Shown here: piece after piece, positions 52,788 through 60,687 of the stretch
How positions within the stretch are numbered: position 1 is the stretch's first letter
Layout of the letters: every line of letters begins with the position of its first letter
Assembly (NCBI GenBank): GCA_004297825.1
Contig: SCSX01000078.1
Span: 21,986 to 85,985 of the forward strand
Length of the DNA stretch: 64,000 bases
From: Spirochaetota bacterium
GTDB taxonomy: Bacteria > Spirochaetota > UBA4802 > UBA5368
Reading direction: 5' to 3'
The notes under the pieces: model-generated
The model's database searches: none
What the model saw: the letters and a program-made list of their open reading frames with translations, nothing else
Told to the model about the DNA's origin: nothing
Translations under genes and position numbers: made by a program

Positions 52788-54131
52788 ATGAAAGACGTCT
52801 GCACCGAGTACAGGGAAAAACTCATATCCGCGGACCAGGCCGCCGGGCTGGTAAAATCCGGCGACAGGCTTTTCTATAGCGAGTTCGTCCTGTTTCCGGA
52901 ATGCCTGGATGAAGCGCTTGCAAAACGCATCCCCGAGCTCGACGGGCTTGACCTCAGGAGCGTGTGTTTTACCCAGGCCCCGAAAATCGTGGAGGCGGAC
53001 CCGGCGCGCACGCATGTCATCATGAACGATTGGCACTTCGGGACGGTATCGCGGCGCCTTCACGACGCGAACCTGTGCAACTACATTCCCGTTTCCTATC
53101 ACCAGGCTCCGCGAACGATTCGAAAATACCGGGAATTCGACGTCGCCTTCATCGTAGCCGGGGAGATGGACGCAAAGGGCTATTTCAATTTCGGGCTCGC
53201 GAACTCCGTGACGGGCGCGGTTATCAGCAAGGCCGAAAAGATCATCATCGAGGTGAACAGGAACGTCCCGTATTGCTGCGGCGGGAACCGCGAATCGGTG
53301 CACATTTCACAGGTCGACCATATCGTGGAGGGACGGCACTCCCCGCTCGCGGAGGTGAAGCCCCAGGCGCCCAAGGACGTGGACCTGCAGATTGCGGGAC
53401 ACATCATGAAGGAACTGGAGGACGGCGTGTGTTTGCAACTGGGTATCGGCGGACTCCCCAATCTCATAGGGCAGATGATCGCGGAAAGCGACCTGAAAGA
53501 CCTTGGCATTCACACCGAGATGCTCGTCGATTCCTGCGTGGACCTCTACCATGCGGGGAGGATAACGGGAAGGAAAAAATCGGTGGACCATTTCAAGATG
53601 ACCTACACCTTCGCGATGGGCACGCGAAAGCTCTACGATTTTCTGGACCGGAATCCCGGGTGCGCGTCTTATCCCGTGAACTACGTGAACGATCCGCGCG
53701 TCATCAGCTTCAATAACAAGGTGGTCGCGATCAACAACGCGATCGAGGTGGACCTCTTCGGGCAGGTGTGCTCGGAGTCGGTGGGGCCCGAGCAGAAGTC
53801 CGGCACCGGGGGACAGCTCGACTTCATTTTTGGCGCGTTCCAGTCGAAGGGCGGGAAGGGGATCATCTCGCTTTCGTCCACGCATAAGGATAAGCAAGGG
53901 AAGCTCCATTCCCGCATCGTCCCTACGCTCCAGCCCGGCTCGATCGTAACAGTGCCGCGATCCATCGTGCAATATGTCGCGACGGAGTACGGCGTGGTGC
54001 AGCTCAAGGGAAAATCCACCTGGGAGCGCGCGGAGGCGCTCATACGCATAGCGCACCCCGAATTCAGGGATGAGCTTATCCGCGACGCGGAGCGTATGAA
54101 GATCTGGATAAAGGGAAGGGGGGCCGATTAA
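52788..54131 (+). CDS. Acetyl-CoA hydrolase/CoA-transferase family (4-hydroxybutyrate/butyryl-CoA type)
   Basis: 447-aa class I CoA-transferase. LQLGIGGLPNLIGQMI and the catalytic block LFGQVCSESVGPEQKSGTGGQLDFIFGA (Glu in ESVG) are those of 4-hydroxybutyrate or butyryl-CoA:acetate CoA-transferases. It moves CoA between acyl-CoA and acetate or another acid. ATG at 52788 follows AGGGAGG. Convergent with the etf operon; together with the thioesterase and ADP-forming synthetase it points to acyl-CoA fermentation or oxidation. Confidence 0.9.
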   Translation: MKDVCTEYREKLISADQAAGLVKSGDRLFYSEFVLFPECLDEALAKRIPELDGLDLRSVCFTQAPKIVEADPARTHVIMNDWHFGTVSRRLHDANLCNYIPVSYHQAPRTIRKYREFDVAFIVAGEMDAKGYFNFGLANSVTGAVISKAEKIIIEVNRNVPYCCGGNRESVHISQVDHIVEGRHSPLAEVKPQAPKDVDLQIAGHIMKELEDGVCLQLGIGGLPNLIGQMIAESDLKDLGIHTEMLVDSCVDLYHAGRITGRKKSVDHFKMTYTFAMGTRKLYDFLDRNPGCASYPVNYVNDPRVISFNNKVVAINNAIEVDLFGQVCSESVGPEQKSGTGGQLDFIFGAFQSKGGKGIISLSSTHKDKQGKLHSRIVPTLQPGSIVTVPRSIVQYVATEYGVVQLKGKSTWERAEALIRIAHPEFRDELIRDAERMKIWIKGRGAD

Positions 54132-54156
54132 CGCAGGGAGACCTTAAGCACATCTT

Positions 54157-54202
54157 CCGTCCGTTCCCCCCGCGCGATTCGGCGCGCGGGGGGAACGGAC
54201 GG
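54157..54202. terminator. Bidirectional hairpin between convergent operons
   Basis: A 19-bp perfect stem: CCGTCCGTTCCCCCCGCGC (54157-54175) with its complement (54184-54202) around an 8-nt loop. It lies between the CoA-transferase stop (+) and the EMO gene stop (-), where a shared terminator is expected. Confidence 0.8.
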
Positions 54203-54234
54203 GGTTACACACGTTTCGGCCGGACCGGGACGGC

Positions 54235-56229
54235 TCAAGCCTTGATTCTCTCGCTGATAATCTCGGCCACGTCGAGAACCTGGACCTTGTCGAGCGCCTT
54301 CATGTCCTTCACGCCGTCCACGAACATTGTGAGGCAGTAGGGGCAGGAGACGGCGATCGCGTCGGGTTTCTTGTCCAGCGCCTCTTTCACCCGGTTGATG
54401 TTGATGCGGTGTTCGGGCTCCTCCTCCATCCACATGCGTCCGCCCCCGGCGCCGCAGCAGAAGCTCTTCGAGAGCTTCCTGTCCATCTCCACGGCCTTGT
54501 GTCCGGTCGCCTTCTGGATGAGGGCCCGGGGCTCCTTGTATATCTTGTTGTAGCGGCCCAGATAGCACGAGTCGTGCATCACGATGCGGCCGGCCCCGTT
54601 GGCCTTTTCGAGCTTAAGCGCGCCCTCCTCTATGAGGGTGTTGAGGAACACGCTGTGATGGACAACCTGGGCCTCGAGACCGAACTGCCGGTAGTCGTTG
54701 TTGAATGTCGAAAAGCAGTGCGGGCAGGTCGTGATGATCTTCTTCACGCCCAGCGCGTTGAACTGTTCCACGTTCGCCCTCGCCATCCGGTCGAACACGA
54801 ACTCGTTCCCAAGTCTCCTGAGTGAATCGCCGCAGCACTTCTCGTCGTTGCCCAGGATACCGAACGATACCCCCGCCGCCCGGAGCGATTTGACGACAGC
54901 CGCCGTGACCTTTTTCGCGCGGCTGTCGAAGGAGCCGGCGCACCCGACGTACAGCAGGTACTCGAGGCCCGCGTCCTTCGTGAAGTGCGCGACGTCCGTA
55001 CCGGCCGCCCATTTCCCGCGGTCGGAGGGCGCGATGCCCCACGGGTTGGAGCGGTTCTCGATCGCCTCGAAGAAGATCATGAGCTCCTCGGGAAATTTCG
55101 ACCGGTCCTCCACGAGGTGCCTGCGCATCTTCACCATCTTGGGAACGTGCTCGATGAACACGGGACAATTTTCCATGCAGGCGCCGCATGTCGTGCAGGC
55201 CCACAGCGCCTTTTCCGATACCGTGGCCTCGCCGTCCGTTTCGCCTATGAGCGGGGTGATGTCGCGCGTCAGGTTGCCGCCCAGGATTTTTCCGCCGTTG
55301 GCGAGGAGATTTTCCTTTCCCTGGTGTATGACGATTCGCGGGTTCAGGGGCTTGCCCGTCACGGTCGCGGGGCAGTTCTTGTTGCAGCGCCCGCACTCGG
55401 TGCATGCGGTGAAGTCGAGCAGGTCCTTCCACGAAAACTGGGCTATCGACGACACGCCGTTGGGCGCGCCCTTTTTGAATTCCTCGCGGGGAACGGTGGT
55501 GACGAACTCGAAGGAGCGGCAGAAGCAGTTGGGAATCGCCGCGAGGATGTGCATGTGCTTGCTGTAGGGGAGATAATTCAGGAAGCACAGGAGGATCACC
55601 GCATGCAGCCACCAGAAGAGGTGCATCAGCGCCCCCGGAACAGCCGGGTCCGTGGACGAAAGCGCGGCGGCGACGACGCCGCTCACGGGCATGGGGGCCG
55701 ATACACCGCCTCCCCCGAGCGCGATCTCCGCGCCCTGAAGCCCGAAATAGGCGAGCATGAGGCCGGCGATGAGGCCCAGGATTATGAACGCGTCGCGGCT
55801 CAGGGCCTCGATGTGCGCGGGCCGCAGGAGCACGCGCCGCGCGATCGCGATGAGGATGGTCGCGAGCACGAGCAGCGATATCAAGTCGAACCCGGTGTAG
55901 AGATATTCCATCCCGCTGAAATTGACGAGTGCGGTGTATTTGAACCCGGGAAAAAGCCCCGAGAGCACGAACTCGAAATTAGCCAGGAGCAGCGCCAGAA
56001 ATCCCCAGAAGATGAGGAAATGGTTCCACCCGTATCCCTCCGCAATGACACGCCTCTGGAGGAACGCGAAGGCGATCATCGTGTTGAAACGCTTGATAAA
56101 GGTGCCCTTCAGGCGGTCGTCGACCCCGCCTATGAGGACGAAGCGCGCCAGGCGCGTGAGCGAATACAGGAATGCGATGCCGGCGCCGGTGAGAAGTATC
56201 GTGAACAGTATATTTTCAACATGCGTCAT
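54235..56229 (-). CDS. Membrane Fe-S Etf:menaquinone oxidoreductase (EMO/FadF-like)
   Basis: 664 aa. About six transmembrane helices fill the first 240 residues (heme/quinone module), then two [4Fe-4S] motifs (CTECGRCNKNCP, CTTCGACMENCP) and two CCG domains (CCGDSLRRLGNEFVFDRMARANVEQFN...CPHCF and CCGAGGGRMWMEE...CPYC). This is the layout of membrane oxidoreductases that take electrons from EtfAB and reduce menaquinone. It directly follows etfA (gap 6 nt) in one operon. Menaquinone is supplied by the futalosine route seen at 20-22 kb. Confidence 0.93.
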   Translation of the reverse strand: MTHVENILFTILLTGAGIAFLYSLTRLARFVLIGGVDDRLKGTFIKRFNTMIAFAFLQRRVIAEGYGWNHFLIFWGFLALLLANFEFVLSGLFPGFKYTALVNFSGMEYLYTGFDLISLLVLATILIAIARRVLLRPAHIEALSRDAFIILGLIAGLMLAYFGLQGAEIALGGGGVSAPMPVSGVVAAALSSTDPAVPGALMHLFWWLHAVILLCFLNYLPYSKHMHILAAIPNCFCRSFEFVTTVPREEFKKGAPNGVSSIAQFSWKDLLDFTACTECGRCNKNCPATVTGKPLNPRIVIHQGKENLLANGGKILGGNLTRDITPLIGETDGEATVSEKALWACTTCGACMENCPVFIEHVPKMVKMRRHLVEDRSKFPEELMIFFEAIENRSNPWGIAPSDRGKWAAGTDVAHFTKDAGLEYLLYVGCAGSFDSRAKKVTAAVVKSLRAAGVSFGILGNDEKCCGDSLRRLGNEFVFDRMARANVEQFNALGVKKIITTCPHCFSTFNNDYRQFGLEAQVVHHSVFLNTLIEEGALKLEKANGAGRIVMHDSCYLGRYNKIYKEPRALIQKATGHKAVEMDRKLSKSFCCGAGGGRMWMEEEPEHRININRVKEALDKKPDAIAVSCPYCLTMFVDGVKDMKALDKVQVLDVAEIISERIKA

Positions 56230-56235
56230 TGCGTG

Positions 56236-57594
56236 TCAACCTCCGATGGGCGATTTTGCGTAAGGTGCCTCGTCCTTGATGAATTCCCTGAGCTCCTCGA
56301 CGATCGCGGGTACCACCGCGAACAGGTCGCCCACTATCCCGTAATGCGCGACCTCGAATATGGGGGCGGCGCGGTCGCGGTTGAGCGCGATGATGAGCTC
56401 CGAATCCTGCATTCCCACGAGGTGCTGGATCGCACCCGATATGCCGCACGCGAAGTAGAGCTTGGGCCTCACCGTTTTCCCGGTCTGGCCCACCTGGCGT
56501 TCGTAGGGCATCCAGCCGGCATCCACGCTCGCGCGCGAGGCCGCCGTGGTTCCCTTCAACAGCGCGGCGAGCTCATCCAGGAGCTTGAAGTTTTCGGGGC
56601 CCAGCATGCCGCGCCCGCCGGCCACGAGCACCTCCATCCCGGAGATGTCCACGTGGTCCGAGTTTCTTTCATATAAGACCTCGAGCACCTTGGTCTTGAT
56701 ATCGTCTTCCGTCATGTCGAGCATGTCCCAGATGACCTGGCCGGTTGCGCCCTCGGTCCTTTCGGGCATGGGCATCACGTGCGGACGGACGGACGCCATC
56801 TGCGGGCGGTGCATCTTGTTGAGGATGGTCGCCATGATGTTGCCCCCGAACGCGGGGCGCGTCTGTTCGAGAAGCCTGTGTTCCCTGTCGATCGTGAGAT
56901 CGGTGCAGTCGGCGGTGAGCCCGGTTTCCAGTACCGTCGCGACCGCGCCCGCGAGGTCGCGTCCCAGTCCCGTCGCGCCTATAAGCACGACCTCGGGCTT
57001 GTGTTTCCTTATGAGCTCGACGGTTGCCCTGAGGTAGGGCTCGGTGCGGTAATGGCGCAGTATAGGCTGGTCCATGCAGTAGACCTTTTTCGCGCCGTAG
57101 CAGAACGCCTCGTTGATGAGATGGTCGATCTTCGATCCGAAGACGAACGCGGAGAGGTCCACGTCGAGGTCCTTCGCGAGTTTCGCGCCCACGCCCAGGA
57201 GCTCCCAGCTCACGGGCGCGACGATGCCGTCCTCCTGCTCGATGAAGACCCATACCCCGCGATAGCTCTGATCGGCCTGCGGCTCCTTGGGCACCTCTTC
57301 GTCCTTGTCGGCCTTTAACGCGCCGCTTTTTTTCATCTCCTCGAGAACGGCGAGCTCCTCGGCATTGTAGAAATGTTCGATCGCGCCGGCCGGGCACACC
57401 TTTACGCACTTCCGGCAGGCGATGCATTTTTCAAGGTCGATGACCGGCTCCCCTTTTTCATTCATGCTTATCGAATCGGCGGGGCATTCGGATTCGCAGC
57501 GGGCGCCGCACGCGATGCATTTGTTGGGCAGAAGCCGTACCTTGCCGCGCGGTTTTTTTAATTTTTTCTCAGGTGCTCCTGATGCTTCCTTCAT
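56236..57594 (-). CDS. etfA: Electron transfer flavoprotein alpha subunit with N-terminal ferredoxin domain
   Basis: 452 aa. Residues about 15-75 form a two-cluster ferredoxin domain (CIACGARCESECP with one extra residue between the second and third Cys, and CIACRKCVKVCP). The Etf alpha part follows (GVWVFIEQEDGIVAPVSWELLG...) and ends with the FAD-binding domain LYFACGISGAIQHLVGMQDSELIIALNRD. The ferredoxin fusion occurs in several anaerobe-type Etf proteins and may allow contact with ferredoxin. Pairs with etfB upstream and the EMO gene downstream. Confidence 0.95.
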   Translation of the reverse strand: MKEASGAPEKKLKKPRGKVRLLPNKCIACGARCESECPADSISMNEKGEPVIDLEKCIACRKCVKVCPAGAIEHFYNAEELAVLEEMKKSGALKADKDEEVPKEPQADQSYRGVWVFIEQEDGIVAPVSWELLGVGAKLAKDLDVDLSAFVFGSKIDHLINEAFCYGAKKVYCMDQPILRHYRTEPYLRATVELIRKHKPEVVLIGATGLGRDLAGAVATVLETGLTADCTDLTIDREHRLLEQTRPAFGGNIMATILNKMHRPQMASVRPHVMPMPERTEGATGQVIWDMLDMTEDDIKTKVLEVLYERNSDHVDISGMEVLVAGGRGMLGPENFKLLDELAALLKGTTAASRASVDAGWMPYERQVGQTGKTVRPKLYFACGISGAIQHLVGMQDSELIIALNRDRAAPIFEVAHYGIVGDLFAVVPAIVEELREFIKDEAPYAKSPIGG

Positions 57595-57654
57595 CGGTAT
57601 GCCGTCCTTTGATGTGAATTCCGGTACTTAAAGGTATATGTCTTTTACGCGTCC

Positions 57655-58494
57655 TCAGTCCGCCTGGACCATGTCCAATTCGATCAGCTTCCTGATGAGC
57701 GCGCGTGCGATCTCCCTGGGGCTTGCCCCCTCTTCTCCTATCATCTCGCCCTTCGCCCTCGTGGGGGCGAAGATCTTCTTCACGTTGGTGGGAGAGCCCT
57801 TCATGCCCAGTTTGTCATCACGGAGCTTCAGGAACTTGTTGTCCCAGACGGGGATCTCCGCCTCCTCCGCGATGAGCCTGTCCTGGACGGTGGGGTAGCG
57901 GGGCTTGTTGATCTCCCGGACCACCGTGATGAGCGCGGGCATCGAGGATCGCACGACCTCCTTGAGTCCCTCCATCTTGCGGCGGACGGTTATCGTTTTT
58001 TCCACGGGGTCGAGCCTCATGATCCGGTCGACCAGGGTGAGCTGGGAATACCCGAGCCGGGTTGCGATACCGGGACCTACCTGCGCGGTGTCCCCGTCGA
58101 TCGTCTGCTTACCGCAGATGATGACGTCCACCCGGCCGTACTCGAGCTGAATGCGCCTGATCGCCTCCGCGAGCACGTAGCTCGTCGCGAGCGTGTCCGC
58201 GCCGCCAAAAGCCCTGTCGGACACGAGCACCGCGTCGTCTACGCCCATGGCGAGGCACTTGCGCAGCGTCATGATCGAGTTCGGGGGGCCCATGGTGATC
58301 GCGGTGACCTTGCACCCGTATTCGTCCTTCATCCGAAGCGCGGTCTCGACCGCGTGCGTATCGAAGGGATTGACGATGAAAGGAATTCCTTCGCGCACCA
58401 GCGTCCCCGTCGCAGGATCGACCTTCACCTGGGTGGTGTCGGGGACCTGCTTCACGGTCACGACTACCCTGTTTATGGTATGTTTGCCGCTCAT
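57655..58494 (-). CDS. etfB: Electron transfer flavoprotein beta subunit
   Basis: 279 aa. VVVTVKQVPDTTQVKVDPATGTLVREGIPFIVNPFDTHAVE is the EtfB N-terminus, with VIICGKQTIDGDTAQVGPGIATRLGYSQLT as the AMP/FAD-binding signature. First gene of the etfB-etfA-EMO operon. The length and the GxQTIDGDTAQVG motif fit non-bifurcating or bifurcating types alike; the membrane partner argues for electron delivery to quinone. Confidence 0.95.
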   Translation of the reverse strand: MSGKHTINRVVVTVKQVPDTTQVKVDPATGTLVREGIPFIVNPFDTHAVETALRMKDEYGCKVTAITMGPPNSIMTLRKCLAMGVDDAVLVSDRAFGGADTLATSYVLAEAIRRIQLEYGRVDVIICGKQTIDGDTAQVGPGIATRLGYSQLTLVDRIMRLDPVEKTITVRRKMEGLKEVVRSSMPALITVVREINKPRYPTVQDRLIAEEAEIPVWDNKFLKLRDDKLGMKGSPTNVKKIFAPTRAKGEMIGEEGASPREIARALIRKLIELDMVQAD

Positions 58495-58895
58495 AGTTCC
58501 ATCCGCTCAAAGTTGGGATTTTGTGAAGTACGGTGAAAACTCATTTAACCACTTCATTAAATATGAATTTACTGTCAATGGAAAATTTTCACACGGCGAC
58601 GATTGAGGAGAAATTGGTCGGTCGGTTAAAATATTTAACATGGTTCAGATATTTCCAGTGAGCGGGTGCTCAGTCGAATTCGGGGCGACGCGAAACGGTT
58701 TTACGCGTTATGCGCGTTGGAAACCGGTACGATCCCGGTTTCCTGCGTCTGGAAAAATATTTCATAACCGGGAAATTGTACCAATGCGGCGCGGAAGCTC
58801 CGCAAGCTTCTCCTGGGGATTGGAAGGTGAGATTCCGCGGTTCTTGGGGAGACGCGAGGGACGCGGAACCGCCGTCGCTCGCGCCGAATACGAAC
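58495..58895. other. Intergenic region without supported gene
   Basis: About 400 nt between etfB and the thioesterase gene, both on the minus strand. The A+T-rich part (58535-58640) should contain the etf promoter: a reverse-strand TTGACA lies at 58573-58578, but no good -10 at 16-18 nt was found. Confidence 0.4.
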
Positions 58896-59690
58896 TCAGC
58901 CGGGTGCAGGCCGAAACTGCGCGATCTGGCGGGAGATCGCGACCAGGTTCCCGGCCTCGTCCCACACCTCGCCGTCGGCCTCGAGCAGGCCGCAGGTGAT
59001 GAAGCGCGTGCGCAGGGAGCACCGGAGCCATTCGCCCTGCGGGAGATTTCTTATGTTGACGGTGAGCTCGATCGTGGGAATCCACGCGGTCATTCCCTGG
59101 GTTACGAATATTGCGGGCGGGAGCGCGTCCGCGAAGAGGAAGAGCGCCGTGAGACCGGGGACGCCCCCGTCCCTGAACCGGATCCAGCCGCGCTGCTCGG
59201 AGCGTTCGGCGAGCGTCCCCTTCATCCAGCCGGCGCTCGCCGGATCGAGGCGCATGTCCAGGTTCGCGAGCAGGGAGAACTTGGGAAGCTCGGGGACGCG
59301 CACGCACTCATCGAACGGCGGCATGTCCGGCGCGGAGGACTCGTAGCGCTCGATCGCGCAGTCGTTCTTCTCGTTCGCGAAGGTACCTATCACGCGGACC
59401 TTTTCCTTCCCTTCCTGCATGAGCCGCGCCTCGAGGCGGTGGAACTGCGTGGAGCGGGAAAATTCCTCGACGTGCACCAATGCGGGCCCCGGGGCGCAGC
59501 GCGCGATGTAGTTCGCGGTGACGATGGGCGTGCTCTTTCGGTCGGCCCTTTGGAGCATCGCGTTCGCCGCGATCGCCATGAGGTAGCCGCCGTTGGGGTT
59601 GCCGTTCACCAGCCAGTTTTGGGAAACCGCCCCCTCGTATATCTGCGCCCCCGCTTCCGAAACCGCAACGTCGTCGTCGAATAGTTTCAT
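58896..59690 (-). CDS. TesB-like acyl-CoA thioesterase
   Basis: 264 aa with two hot-dog folds. The N-terminal half begins SQNWLVNGNPNGGYLMAIAANAMLQRADR, typical of the 4HBT_3/TesB group (NGGYL), and continues TANYIARCAPGPALVHVEEFSRSTQFHRLEARLMQEGKEKVRVIGTF; the second half ends MTAWIPTIELTVNIRNLPQGEWLRCSLRTRF. It hydrolyses acyl-CoA to acid and CoA. ATG at 59690 with AAGGA upstream; TTG at 59696 is an alternative. Likely linked to the acyl-CoA genes to its left. Confidence 0.87.
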   Translation of the reverse strand: MKLFDDDVAVSEAGAQIYEGAVSQNWLVNGNPNGGYLMAIAANAMLQRADRKSTPIVTANYIARCAPGPALVHVEEFSRSTQFHRLEARLMQEGKEKVRVIGTFANEKNDCAIERYESSAPDMPPFDECVRVPELPKFSLLANLDMRLDPASAGWMKGTLAERSEQRGWIRFRDGGVPGLTALFLFADALPPAIFVTQGMTAWIPTIELTVNIRNLPQGEWLRCSLRTRFITCGLLEADGEVWDEAGNLVAISRQIAQFRPAPG

Positions 59691-59814
59691 GGCCAAAAAA
59701 TCCTTGTCACAATGTACCAGAGGCGGGGGCGGGGGCCGATGCTCCCGTCCGCCGTTCCGCGCGCCGGTTTCAGCATCGCATCGCGCGTTGAAAAAATCAA
59801 GCTATTCGGCGGGG

Positions 59815-60090
59815 CGCCGCGCCTGACCGCCCCTGCCGCGAACCTCTGGGTGATCGCGCGGTCTTGATAGGCCGCACAGGCATGGAGATACCGTATGCGG
59901 GTGCGGTCGTCACCTACATGAGCGCGAACGCCGCGAATACGGCGCCCCCGTCCATCTCTGAAACCGCGGTGATCCCGATGATGAGGAGAACCACGGTGCC
60001 GATATCGCCAAACGCGCCCGAACGCTCGGTGCGGTCGAAGCGCACGCGCGAACGAAAAAATTCCGCCGGCTTTCGCAATTCCACGCTCAC
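59815..60090 (-). pseudogene. Remnant of MOT1-type molybdate/sulfate transporter
   Basis: Directly after fmdE on the same strand. The reading frame from GTG 60090 gives RFDRTERSGAFGDIGTVVLLIIGITAVSEMDGGAVFAAFALM, the first repeat of MOT1-type permeases (RxxELSGAFGDLGT), then an in-frame TAG (59914-59916). Past it the similarity continues (APAYGISMPVRPIKT) and shifts frame (AITQRFAAGAV). The rest of the usual 350-400 residues is absent. Its position after a molybdopterin enzyme operon supports a former molybdate uptake role. Confidence 0.68.
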
Positions 60091-60094
60091 GGGT

Positions 60095-60661
60095 TTATCG
60101 ATAGAGCGGAATCCCGCTGCATCCGATACACCGGTCCCCCGATGAAAGCGGGTAGGCCTCGCCGCATATGGGACACAGCCCGGTCTTTCCACCCTTCTGT
60201 TTCCCGATAAAACTTTCGTGAACGAGTACCCGCCCCACGCCCAGTACCATTGTGCCCGCCTGCGCGATCTCGCCTATAAGCCGCTCCCGGTCCTGTTCGT
60301 GTTTGGGCTTTTTTCTGAAAAACCAGGACTCATATTCGGGGAACGCCGCGAGTTTACCCGCGTCCATGTGGACACGCACTCCCTCGCCGCCGTACTTCTC
60401 GAACAGCGCGAGCGCGAAGCGTCCCGTATCGACGATCCTGAGCCAGCCGTTTCCGTACGTGCAGGGGGTGAGGATCTGGATGGCGTCCGGAAGGCACACG
60501 GTCGTTTCACACAACGCGTCGAAGAACTCCCCTTTTGGGAGATTCTTCATCGCGAGGTCGACCATGAAGCCGCCCGCCAGGAGCCCCGGCGCCGGGTGGC
60601 CGTGGAAACGCTCCACCATAACCATGTATTCTTCTATAGAGTGCCCGCAGACAGTATTCAT
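60095..60661 (-). CDS. FmdE-family protein with C-terminal zinc ribbon
   Basis: 188 aa. FHGHPAPGLLAGGFMVDLAMKNL is the FmdE histidine motif, with ETTVCLPDAIQILTPCTYGNGWLRI bearing the conserved cysteines; the C-terminus CPICGEAYPLSSGDRCIGC is a zinc ribbon. FmdE proteins were named from the formylmethanofuran dehydrogenase operon and are often next to molybdopterin enzymes; a role in molybdenum cofactor or metal handling is assumed but unproven. 27 nt separate it from the oxidoreductase gene upstream. Confidence 0.9.
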   Translation of the reverse strand: MNTVCGHSIEEYMVMVERFHGHPAPGLLAGGFMVDLAMKNLPKGEFFDALCETTVCLPDAIQILTPCTYGNGWLRIVDTGRFALALFEKYGGEGVRVHMDAGKLAAFPEYESWFFRKKPKHEQDRERLIGEIAQAGTMVLGVGRVLVHESFIGKQKGGKTGLCPICGEAYPLSSGDRCIGCSGIPLYR

Positions 60662-60687
60662 GTGTCCCTCCCGCCCCGCCCCAGCAC

